Source of the DNA: an uncultured Flavobacteriales bacterium
GTDB lineage: Bacteria; Bacteroidota; Bacteroidia; Flavobacteriales; UBA1820
Length of the DNA stretch: 64,000 nucleotides
Direction: 5' to 3'
Assembly (NCBI GenBank): GCA_959608625.1
Contig: CAUHQV010000006.1
Location: 1 to 64,000 of the forward strand
Under the pieces are notes generated by a model. It made no database searches. It was not told where the DNA came from and saw only the letters and a list, made by a program, of their open reading frames with translations. The position numbers and the translations under genes are program-made. This document shows, piece by piece, positions 7,034-14,521 of the stretch (position 1 is its first letter; each line of letters starts with the position of its first letter).

Positions 7034-8526
7034 CGCTCTATAGAATAGGTGGTGCCGTCCTTTCCGTCTTTCAGGGTGACACCCACGGCGGCTAAGCGAT
7101 CGCGTATTTGGTCGGAAAGAGCCCAGTTTTTTTCGGCGCGGGCCGCGTTGCGCTGCTCGATGAACATTCCGATAAGTGCATCGGTGATGTCTTCGCCGCC
7201 TTTCTGGTCGATATTCTTGATGCCCATCACTTCGTGCACGAACGATTTGAACGTAGCATCCAGCAGGGCTATATCCGCCGCGGTGAACGAAGCCTTCCCG
7301 TCGTACGCCTTGTTGATCTCGGCCACGGCCTCGAACAGGCAGGCGATGAGCACCGGCGTATTGAAATCGTCGTTCATCGCTGCAAAACAACTCTTGCGCC
7401 AAGCCTCCACATCGAACGTGCTCCTATCGGCAGCCTTCAAACTACCCAGGCGTTCGATACCTTCCATCAAGCGGTAATAACCTTTCTCGGCCGCTTCCAA
7501 CGCATCCGAAGAGAAGTCGAGTACCGAGCGGTAGTGGGCCTGCATCACGAAGAAGCGCACCACGGCAGGCGGGAATGCTTTTTTGAGGATATCGTTGTTC
7601 CCGGAGAAAAGCTCATCCGGGTTGAGAATGTTGCCGGTGGATTTGCTCATGCGGCGCCCGTTGAGGGTCAGCATATTGGCATGCAGCCAGTAACGCGCCC
7701 CGCGGGAGTGGTTGTGCACCTGGTTCTGGGCGATCTCGCACTCGTGATGAGGGAATTTGAGATCCATTCCGCCGCCGTGTATATCGAATGTCTCCCCCAG
7801 GTATTTGGTGCTCATGGCCGAACATTCCAGGTGCCAGCCGGGAAATCCTTCGCTCCAGGGCGAGGGCCAGTGCATGATATGAGCCGGAGATGCTTTTTTC
7901 CACAGAGCGAAGTCGCGCGGAGAGCGTTTTTCCTGCTGCCCGTCGAGTTCGCGTGTAGTATCCAGCAGTTCATCGATATTGCGGCCGGAAAGCTCCCCGT
8001 AGGGGCCGGCACCATAGGGATGCTCGCGGTTGTACTTTTCCACGTCGAAATACACCGATCCGTTCGACACGTAGGCATATCCCTTGTCGATGATATCCTG
8101 TGTGATGCGGATCTGTTCGATGATATGTCCGGTGGCCGTAGGCTCGATGGAAGGGGGCAGGTTGCCCAGCAGGCGCATCACCCGGTGGAAGTCCTCTGTA
8201 TAGCGCTGGACGATCTCCATGGGTTCGAGAGCCTCCAGGCGGGCTTTCTTGGCGATTTTGTCCTCTCCTTCGTCGGCATCGTTCTCCAGGTGCCCGGCAT
8301 CGGTGATATTGCGCACATAGCGCACTTTATACCCAAGGAAAAGAAAATAGCGGAAGATCATATCGAACGACATGAACGTACGACAGTTACCCAGGTGTAC
8401 GTTGGAATATACGGTCGGCCCGCATACGTACATGCCCACCCGTCCGGGGACGGTGGGCGTGAAAAGCTCTTTCTTACCCGTCAGGGAGTTATAGACGCAG
8501 AGTTCGTTGTCCTGGTACAATGCCAT
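7030..8526 (-). CDS. cysS: cysteine--tRNA ligase
   Basis: This 498-residue class I aminoacyl-tRNA synthetase charges tRNA-Cys. It shows the zinc-binding Cys35 in MYVCGPTVY, the HIGH-like HLGN motif (44-47) and the KMSKS-like RRMSKST motif (~292-298). The catalytic domain also has the conserved FPHHECEIAQ segment, and a C-terminal DALR/anticodon domain follows. Length is normal. It is followed immediately by yidD (ATGA overlap) and preceded by folE with a 24-bp gap on the same strand, so folE-cysS-yidD is a likely operon. Confidence 0.97.
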   Translation of the reverse strand: MALYQDNELCVYNSLTGKKELFTPTVPGRVGMYVCGPTVYSNVHLGNCRTFMSFDMIFRYFLFLGYKVRYVRNITDAGHLENDADEGEDKIAKKARLEALEPMEIVQRYTEDFHRVMRLLGNLPPSIEPTATGHIIEQIRITQDIIDKGYAYVSNGSVYFDVEKYNREHPYGAGPYGELSGRNIDELLDTTRELDGQQEKRSPRDFALWKKASPAHIMHWPSPWSEGFPGWHLECSAMSTKYLGETFDIHGGGMDLKFPHHECEIAQNQVHNHSRGARYWLHANMLTLNGRRMSKSTGNILNPDELFSGNNDILKKAFPPAVVRFFVMQAHYRSVLDFSSDALEAAEKGYYRLMEGIERLGSLKAADRSTFDVEAWRKSCFAAMNDDFNTPVLIACLFEAVAEINKAYDGKASFTAADIALLDATFKSFVHEVMGIKNIDQKGGEDITDALIGMFIEQRNAARAEKNWALSDQIRDRLAAVGVTLKDGKDGTTYSIER

Positions 8527-8550
8527 TTTTTTCTTTTCCCGGTTTAAATA

Positions 8551-9225
8551 TTACTGATAATGGGTATCCAATTCGATGAAGCGGAGGAATTCGCGGCGTA
8601 CGGATTCATCCTTGAACGCGCCGCCGTATTCCGCCGTTACCGTGGCGGAGGCCACATCGCGGATGCCGCGCGAATTGACACACAAGTGCTTGGCATCGAT
8701 GATGCATGCCACATCCTCCGTGCCGAGGGCTTTCTGGAGTTCCCGTACGATCTGCATCGTCAGGCGTTCCTGCACCTGGGGACGGCGGGCATAGTAGTCG
8801 ACGATCCGGTTCAGTTTGGACAGGCCGATAACCGATCCGTGCGATATATAAGCCACATGGGCCTTGCCGACGATGGGCAGGAAATGATGCTCGCAAGTGG
8901 AATAAAGCGTGATATTCTTTTCCACCAGCATCTGGCCGTAGCGGTATTTGTTCTCGAAAGAGGACATCCGGGGCTTTTTGTCCGGATCGAGGCCCGAGAA
9001 AATCTCCCGGACGTACATTTTGGCCACCCGGCGAGGCGTATTGCGCAGCGAATCGTCCGTCAAGTCGAGGCCCAGGGTGTGCATGATATGGCGGAAATCT
9101 TTTTCAATCGCTTCTATCTTATCCTCTTCGCTCATCTCGAAAGCGTCGGCCCGCATCGGTGTCGCTTCGGCGGGAGCGGCGGGGCAGTCGCGGCAGATTT
9201 TTTCCTTATCTTTCTCCTTTTCCAT
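8551..9225 (-). CDS. folE: GTP cyclohydrolase I
   Basis: This 224-residue enzyme converts GTP to 7,8-dihydroneopterin triphosphate, the first step of folate biosynthesis. The zinc/active-site motif STCEHHFLP (~109-117) and the downstream IGLSKLNRIV, RPQVQERLT and HLCVNSRG segments are all present. The first ~25 residues (Lys/Glu-rich, with CRDCP) are extra to the core and variable. A -7 box TATCTTTG (9252-9259) lies about 30 bp upstream of the ATG. It is the first gene of a folE-cysS-yidD run and is divergent from argS. Confidence 0.96.
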   Translation of the reverse strand: MEKEKDKEKICRDCPAAPAEATPMRADAFEMSEEDKIEAIEKDFRHIMHTLGLDLTDDSLRNTPRRVAKMYVREIFSGLDPDKKPRMSSFENKYRYGQMLVEKNITLYSTCEHHFLPIVGKAHVAYISHGSVIGLSKLNRIVDYYARRPQVQERLTMQIVRELQKALGTEDVACIIDAKHLCVNSRGIRDVASATVTAEYGGAFKDESVRREFLRFIELDTHYQ

Positions 9226-9251
9226 TTTTCCTTGTTTTTTCGTATAAAATG

Positions 9252-9341
9252 CAAAGATAACTAATCGTCCCGTTTTTTGTCTCTCCGGAGAAGCGTTAAT
9301 TGCTTCTTAAGATGCTCTTTTTTAAAAATTCACTACCTTTG
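9252..9341. promoter_or_regulatory. divergent promoter region folE / argS
   Basis: The minus strand carries a -7 box TATCTTTG (9252-9259) for folE. The plus strand carries TACCTTTG (9334-9341) for argS. Neither has an obvious TTTG element at the 19-20 bp position, so only the -7 boxes are claimed. Confidence 0.6.
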
Positions 9342-9408
9342 CGGGTGTTCAGCGGGCTTTGCGGCCCGGAAAACCTTTCCCTGAAAAAAGAAAAATACGA
9401 CATAGACC

Positions 9409-11187
9409 ATGGATATCCTTTCGGTATTAAAAGAGCATATTTCCCAGATTTTGGGGTCCCTGTACGGACTTTCGGACGCGCAAACCGACCTCCAGGCCAC
9501 CCGCGAGGAATTCGCGGGTGACGTGACCCTGCTGGTCTTCCCGTTCGTCAGGGCTTCGCGCAAAAGCCCGGAGGGCACCGGCCTGGAGATCGGCGAAGCG
9601 CTGAAAGAACGCATCCCTGGAGTGGTGAAAGGTTTCAACGTGGTGAAAGGTTTTTTGAATATCGAACTTTCGCCCGGAGTATTTGTGGATGAATTCGTTA
9701 CGGCATACGCCGACACGCAATTCGGCTGTCGGAAGGCGGACGAAAAAACGCCGGCCGTGATGGTGGAGTATTCTTCGCCCAACACCAACAAGCCGCTGCA
9801 CCTGGGGCATATCCGCAACAACCTGCTGGGATTTTCGGTGGCGCGCCTGTTGGAGGCCTCGGGAAAAAAGGTCGTCAAGACCCAAATCATCAACGACCGG
9901 GGTATCCATATCTGCAAATCGATGCTTGCTTGGAAACTATTCGGAAACGGCGAGACGCCGGAAACCTCCGGTCTGAAAGGCGACAAACTGGTGGGCAAAT
10001 ATTACGTGGAATTCGACAAGGCTTATCGCAAGGAGGTCGATGAACTCAAAGCGCAGGGCGTCGAAGAGGAAGAGGCCAAAAAGAAAGCCCCGCTGATGCT
10101 CGAAGCCCAGGAAATGCTGCGCAAATGGGAGGCCAAAGATGCGGGAGTGCGCGCCCTGTGGGAAATGATGAACGGATGGGTGTTCTCCGGGTTCGCCGAG
10201 ACCTACAAACGCCTGGGTGTGGAGTTCGACAAAAACTATTATGAGAGTAGTACGTACCTGCTGGGTAAGGATATCGTGGAAAAAGGCCTCGCTGCGGGCG
10301 TATTCTACCGCCGGGACGACGGGTCGGTATGGATAGACCTCTCGGGCGACGGGCTGGACGAAAAACTGGTGCTGCGCGGGGACGGTACTTCCGTTTACAT
10401 CACGCAGGACATGGGTACCGCCGTGGAGCGCTTCCGCGAATTCGATATCGACTCCCTTATTTACACTGTGGGCAACGAGCAGGACTACCACTTCAAGGTG
10501 CTGTTCCTGATCCTGAAAAAACTGGGTTATCCCTGGGCCGACAAATTATACCATCTATCGTACGGCATGGTCGACCTTCCTTCGGGCAAAATGAAATCCC
10601 GCGAAGGCACCGTAGTGGACGCCGACGACCTGATGGACGATATGTACCGTACTGCCAAAGAAATTTCGGAAGAGCTGGGCAAACTGGACGGCATGTCGGA
10701 CCAGGAGAAGGACAGCCTGTACAACATGATAGGCATGGGGGCGCTGAAGTATTACCTGCTGAAGGTCGACCCGCGCAAGCGCATGATGTTCAACCCCCAG
10801 GAGTCCATCGACTTCAACGGCAACACGGGGCCGTTCATCCAATACGCCTACGCGCGCATCCAGTCGATCAAGCGCAAATTCGGGGATCTTCCCGCGCAGC
10901 CCATCCGGATAAATTCGCTGGAGCCGCGCGAGGTAGAACTCATCAAGAACGTGGCGGAATTCCCGGCCCTCATCCAGAAAGCCGCGGCCGCGCATTCGCC
11001 GGCGCTGGTGGCCAATTACGTGTACGAACTGGTGAAAATGTACAACTCCTATTACCAGAACGTGCCGATGCTCGCCGCCGAAGACCCCGATGTACGGGCT
11101 TTCCGGGTGCAGCTTTCCGACCTGGTAGGACGGGTGATAAAGACTTCCATGTCCGTGCTGGGCATCGACGTGCCCGAGCGTATGTAA
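9409..11187 (+). CDS. argS: arginine--tRNA ligase
   Basis: This 592-residue class I synthetase charges tRNA-Arg; a tRNA-Arg(CCG) gene lies at 40.1 kb in the same window. The N-terminal additional domain is followed by SSPNTNKPLHLGHIRNN, whose HLGH (HIGH motif) starts at residue 131. The KMSKS loop is the ArgRS-type KMKSREG (~395). The C-terminal DALR anticodon-binding helix bundle ends with DVPERM. It is the first gene of an operon with a DUF4286 gene (3-bp gap) and rsmA. Confidence 0.97.
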   Translation: MDILSVLKEHISQILGSLYGLSDAQTDLQATREEFAGDVTLLVFPFVRASRKSPEGTGLEIGEALKERIPGVVKGFNVVKGFLNIELSPGVFVDEFVTAYADTQFGCRKADEKTPAVMVEYSSPNTNKPLHLGHIRNNLLGFSVARLLEASGKKVVKTQIINDRGIHICKSMLAWKLFGNGETPETSGLKGDKLVGKYYVEFDKAYRKEVDELKAQGVEEEEAKKKAPLMLEAQEMLRKWEAKDAGVRALWEMMNGWVFSGFAETYKRLGVEFDKNYYESSTYLLGKDIVEKGLAAGVFYRRDDGSVWIDLSGDGLDEKLVLRGDGTSVYITQDMGTAVERFREFDIDSLIYTVGNEQDYHFKVLFLILKKLGYPWADKLYHLSYGMVDLPSGKMKSREGTVVDADDLMDDMYRTAKEISEELGKLDGMSDQEKDSLYNMIGMGALKYYLLKVDPRKRMMFNPQESIDFNGNTGPFIQYAYARIQSIKRKFGDLPAQPIRINSLEPREVELIKNVAEFPALIQKAAAAHSPALVANYVYELVKMYNSYYQNVPMLAAEDPDVRAFRVQLSDLVGRVIKTSMSVLGIDVPERM

Positions 11188-11190
11188 GCG

Positions 11191-11508
11191 ATGGAAAAAA
11201 TATACAATATCACTGCCGCCGTGGATGCGGATATCGCCGAAAAATGGTCGGAAGAAGCTGTTTCTTCTCTCCTCCCGGCGCTGATGGCTGTCACGGGGGT
11301 ATTGAACGTGGAGCTGATCGAAGTCAGAGCTCCGGATGCCCCGAAAGAGGCCCGTACGTTCACCGTACAGATCCGTTTCGCCGACCAGGGCGCTTTGGAT
11401 GCTTTTCTGGCACAGCACGAACAGCGGGCGGAAAAAGAGCTTTTCGAAAAATTCGGCAATAAATACGTCACATTCCGCCTGCAACTGGATTCCCTGCACA
11501 GACTCTAA
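11191..11508 (+). CDS. DUF4286-family protein
   Basis: This 105-residue protein begins 3 bp after the argS stop and ends 5 bp before rsmA. The pattern (EKIYNITAAVD N-terminus, a central Val/Glu strand, then the C-terminal FEKFGNKYVTFRLQL) matches the small Bacteroidota DUF4286 family, predicted to be a ferredoxin-like alpha/beta fold. No function is established. Its place between a tRNA synthetase and an rRNA methylase suggests a housekeeping role, but that rests on neighbourhood alone. Confidence 0.75.
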   Translation: MEKIYNITAAVDADIAEKWSEEAVSSLLPALMAVTGVLNVELIEVRAPDAPKEARTFTVQIRFADQGALDAFLAQHEQRAEKELFEKFGNKYVTFRLQLDSLHRL

Positions 11509-11513
11509 CGAAT

Positions 11514-12284
11514 ATGGAAAAAGTCAGGGCCAAAAAATACCTCGGACAACATTTTCTCACCGATCGCGACATCGCCCGGCGCATTGCCGATACGGTGGAC
11601 GGAGCCCCAAACGGGAACGTGCTGGAAGTCGGCCCCGGCATGGGTATCCTTACGGAGTGTTTGCTGGAAAAAGGCTGCAACGTCTTGGTGGCCGAGATAG
11701 ACACCGAATCGGTGGACTACCTGCAGGTGAACTTCCCCGCCCTTTCGGGCCGCGTGATCGAAGGGGATTTTCTGAAAATGGATCTGTCCGCCCTTTTCGG
11801 CGGGGAGGATTTTACCCTGATCGGGAACTTCCCGTACAACATTTCCTCGCAGATCATGTTCCGGGCGCTGGACTACACTTCCCGGGTACACCGGATATCG
11901 GGTATGTTCCAGAAAGAAGTGGCCGAACGCCTCACGGCCCCGCACGGGAGCAAGGTGTACGGTATCTTGTCTGTCCTATTGGCTGTATATTACACTCCTG
12001 AATATCTTTTTACGGTTCCGGAAAGCGTTTTTTCCCCGCCGCCGAAAGTCAAATCGGGCGTAATCCGGCTCGACCGGCGACAGGACATCCCGCAGGATTT
12101 CGACCCGGAAGCCCTGAAAAAGATCGTCAAAGCCGGGTTCAACCAGCGACGCAAGACCCTTCGCAATGCCCTGAAGCCGATCGGCATCCCGGAATCCGCA
12201 GCGGCGAGCCCCCTGCTAGACTTACGGGCCGAACAACTGCCCTATACCGATTTCCTCGACCTGAGTCGCCTTTTTGAAAAATAA
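11514..12284 (+). CDS. rsmA: 16S rRNA (adenine1518-N6/adenine1519-N6)-dimethyltransferase
   Basis: The 256-residue RsmA/KsgA protein dimethylates two adjacent adenines near the 3' end of 16S rRNA late in 30S assembly. The N-terminal KKYLGQHFLTD, the SAM-binding VGPGMGILTE (~38-48) and the catalytic NFPYNISS (~105-112) motifs are all intact. The C-terminal small helical domain is present (GFNQRRKTLRNAL). It is the last gene of the argS-DUF4286-rsmA operon. Confidence 0.96.
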   Translation: MEKVRAKKYLGQHFLTDRDIARRIADTVDGAPNGNVLEVGPGMGILTECLLEKGCNVLVAEIDTESVDYLQVNFPALSGRVIEGDFLKMDLSALFGGEDFTLIGNFPYNISSQIMFRALDYTSRVHRISGMFQKEVAERLTAPHGSKVYGILSVLLAVYYTPEYLFTVPESVFSPPPKVKSGVIRLDRRQDIPQDFDPEALKKIVKAGFNQRRKTLRNALKPIGIPESAAASPLLDLRAEQLPYTDFLDLSRLFEK

Positions 12285-12373
12285 ATGGACAGGATGCCGT
12301 TATAACCTGCTTTTTGTGGATTTTTTGCGGAAAATTCCTATCTTCGCTTATAGGAATAAAACATCATTCAGCC

Positions 12374-12697
12374 ATGATCATTACCACCACCAATAGCATA
12401 GAAGGACATAACGTACTCGAATACATGGGTATCGTATCCGGAGAGGCCATCATCGGGGCCAACGTGTTCCGCGACTTTTTCGCCAGTATCCGGGATATCG
12501 TAGGCGGCCGTGCCGCTTCCTACGAGGAAGTCCTGCGCCAGGCCAAAGATTCGGCCCTGCGGGAAATGGAAGAAAAAGCCGCCGCTCTGGGCGCCAACGC
12601 CGTGATCGGGGTAGACCTGGATTACGAAACGGTAGGCAGCGGAGGCAGTATGCTGATGGTCACCGCCGCCGGGACCGCCGTACGGATCGACGGTTAA
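12374..12697 (+). CDS. YbjQ family (UPF0145) protein
   Basis: This 107-residue protein starts MIITTTNSIEGH and has the family's GEAIIGANVFRDFFA, RDIVGGRAASYE and GANAVIGVDLDYE blocks. It folds as a pentameric barrel in known structures; a heavy-metal-binding role has been suggested but not shown. The frame is open back to 12314, but the family start is the ATG at 12374. A -7-like TATCTTCG (12339-12346) with TTTG at 12313-12316 (22-bp spacing) lies just upstream and within that extension, which also argues for 12374. Its stop codon overlaps the convergent DUF493 stop. Confidence 0.88.
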   Translation: MIITTTNSIEGHNVLEYMGIVSGEAIIGANVFRDFFASIRDIVGGRAASYEEVLRQAKDSALREMEEKAAALGANAVIGVDLDYETVGSGGSMLMVTAAGTAVRIDG

Positions 12698-12984
12698 AGT
12701 TTTATCACGTCGGGAATATCCGCCACTTTCGTGTATTTTTCGATGATATCGTCCGGTGACGAAGCTTTCATGGTGATCGTCAGGCTGACGTAATTGCCTT
12801 TGGACGAAGGCGCGGCCGCGATGTTCGCTCCTGTTCCTTCAAAGACGGCCTCGATCTTCCCCCGGGCGTCGGTATCGGCTTTTACAATGAATTTAAAGGG
12901 ATAATACCCCGGGAATGCCATTCCTTTTTCCAGTTGTTCGCGGAATTTTTCGCTGTACAGTTGGTCTTTTACATTTTCATCCAT
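12694..12984 (-). CDS. DUF493 family (YbeD-like) protein
   Basis: This 96-residue protein has the YbeD-type ferredoxin-like (ACT-like) fold pattern: YPFKFIVKADTD near the N-terminus, then a YVSLTITMKASSPDDI strand-helix. DUF493 proteins are thought to be small allosteric-type regulators; in E. coli YbeD sits with lip genes, a context absent here. It lies 19 bp downstream of waaA on the same strand and is probably co-transcribed. Its TAA overlaps the convergent ybjQ-like stop. Confidence 0.82.
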   Translation of the reverse strand: MDENVKDQLYSEKFREQLEKGMAFPGYYPFKFIVKADTDARGKIEAVFEGTGANIAAAPSSKGNYVSLTITMKASSPDDIIEKYTKVADIPDVIKL

Positions 12985-13003
12985 GATACTCTTGTTTTTA
13001 GGT

Positions 13004-14278
13004 TCATATTTGGGTTAACAAAGGTTTTTCCAGATTTTCCGCCACCACCGAAACGATCTTTTCGGTAGCCCCGGCATTGTTGCGCACGAAATCGCGGCAG
13101 GCTACGGCGCTGTGGGCAAAGGCTTTTTCATCGTACAGGAAGCGCCGGACGGCAGCGGAGAACTCTTCCTGGTCGCCCACGACAGTGAGCCCGCCGCATC
13201 CTTTCAGCCCTATCGCCTCGATATACGCGGTATAATTGGGCCCGCACAGTACGGGGCGCCCGAAAACGGCCGGTTCCAGCACGTTGTGTATCCCGGAACG
13301 GGTAAATCCTCCCCCAATCAGCGTCACATCGGCGTAGGAATACACTTTGGTCAGGATACCCACCGTATCCAGGATGAGTACCCGGGCTTTTCCGAGATCG
13401 ACCTTTTCCCGCTCCGAATACAGCACGGCCCCCGGCAAACTGTCGCGGAGCCTGTAGACTTTTTCCGGATGAATGTCGTGCGGGGCGATGAGGTATTTTA
13501 CATTCTCATCCTCTTTGTTGTCTGCGACGAGCCCTGCCATAAGCAGTTCGTCGCCGCCCCAGGCCGATCCGGCCACCACAAGTTTGCCGTCACCCTTGAA
13601 TTGCTCCATAAAAGGGAGCGTATTGTCCGTTCCGAGGATGTCCATCACCCGGTCGAAACGGGTATCTCCGGCCGCTTCGCAATTTTTTACCCCGATGGAC
13701 CGAAGCAGTGAGACGCTTTCCCCATCCTGAGTGAATATCCGGGTGAAAAGCGGGAGTAGGCGGCGCATGAATCGCCCATAAGGTTTAAAAAACACTTGTT
13801 GGGGGTCGAAACGCGCACTGATCAGGTACAGGGGAATACCCTCCTTGCGGATACGCTGGAGGAAGTTGCCCCAGAATTCGTATTTTATGAACACGGCGGC
13901 AGTGGGCCGTACGATGCGCACAAAGTCGCGGGCCGCGCTGGGAGTATCGAGCGGCAGGTACGTCACAATATCCGCCCCCGGATAGTCTTTGCGGACGTTA
14001 TAGCCCGAAGGGGAAAAAAAGGTCAGCAGGATCTTCACTCCGGGAAGGCGTTTTTTTAACGCTTCCATCACCGGACGTCCCTGCTCGAACTCGCCCAGGG
14101 AGGCAGCATGGAACCATATAATCCGGTTGCCGGGAGGAAGGTCCGTCAGTTTCTGCTTGAGCTTGCGGCGCCAGTTGTTGCGCCCCCGTACGGCATCCCT
14201 GCTTTTGGTGTTGAACAGGCTGTGCACCTTCATCAGCCCCGGCAGGGCGCTCATCGACAGGTCGTAGAATATGTTCAT
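13004..14278 (-). CDS. waaA: 3-deoxy-D-manno-octulosonic acid (Kdo) transferase
   Basis: This 424-residue GT30 enzyme transfers Kdo from CMP-Kdo to lipid A precursors at the inner membrane, which indicates an LPS- or lipooligosaccharide-making cell. The start MNIFYDLSMSALP gives an N-terminal membrane anchor. The frame is open further upstream, but that part is the repeat element described next. The conserved SLGEFEQGRP holds the probable catalytic Glu (E63). The donor-binding region GGGFTRSGIHNVLEPAVFG is intact. It is followed by the DUF493 gene (19 bp). Confidence 0.94.
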   Translation of the reverse strand: MNIFYDLSMSALPGLMKVHSLFNTKSRDAVRGRNNWRRKLKQKLTDLPPGNRIIWFHAASLGEFEQGRPVMEALKKRLPGVKILLTFFSPSGYNVRKDYPGADIVTYLPLDTPSAARDFVRIVRPTAAVFIKYEFWGNFLQRIRKEGIPLYLISARFDPQQVFFKPYGRFMRRLLPLFTRIFTQDGESVSLLRSIGVKNCEAAGDTRFDRVMDILGTDNTLPFMEQFKGDGKLVVAGSAWGGDELLMAGLVADNKEDENVKYLIAPHDIHPEKVYRLRDSLPGAVLYSEREKVDLGKARVLILDTVGILTKVYSYADVTLIGGGFTRSGIHNVLEPAVFGRPVLCGPNYTAYIEAIGLKGCGGLTVVGDQEEFSAAVRRFLYDEKAFAHSAVACRDFVRNNAGATEKIVSVVAENLEKPLLTQI

Positions 14279-14287
14279 ACCATTTGA

Positions 14288-14515
14288 TATATTATCGTTC
14301 AATAAAATATTGGCGGTTGGCCCGCCAAGGCTACTTGGCCCACTTTCTTTTGGAGCAGCAAAAGAAAGTGGCAAAGAAAACGAGCTTTTTACCGGGCAAA
14401 ATGGTTTGCATCGCTCACATACGCTTTGGATGGGGCTTAAAATAGCTGGTTTCGTGTTTCGCCCCATCCAAAGCTATTCGCTCGCAAACACAGTCGCCCG
14501 GACGAAGGCTTAATT
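14288..14515. repeat. intergenic inverted-repeat element between waaA and dnaG
   Basis: This ~230-bp spacer is densely palindromic. A 13-bp perfect stem (14340-14352 with 14359-14371) has a 6-nt loop. A 14-bp perfect stem (14423-14436 with 14461-14474) has a 24-nt loop. The second stem extends outward with matching blocks gtttgc (14404-14409 with 14483-14488) and ccgggc (14392-14397 with 14496-14501). The layout suggests a structured RNA or, more likely, a copy of an interspersed palindromic repeat. It also produces a spurious N-terminal extension of waaA. Confidence 0.6.
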
Positions 14516-14521
14516 CAACAT

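Noticed and set aside
7108..8547. A 479-codon open frame on the + strand
   Set aside because: Antisense to cysS over nearly its whole length.
14271..14513. An 80-codon frame on the + strand in the waaA/dnaG spacer
   Set aside because: It coincides with the inverted-repeat element; its codons simply read the palindromes.
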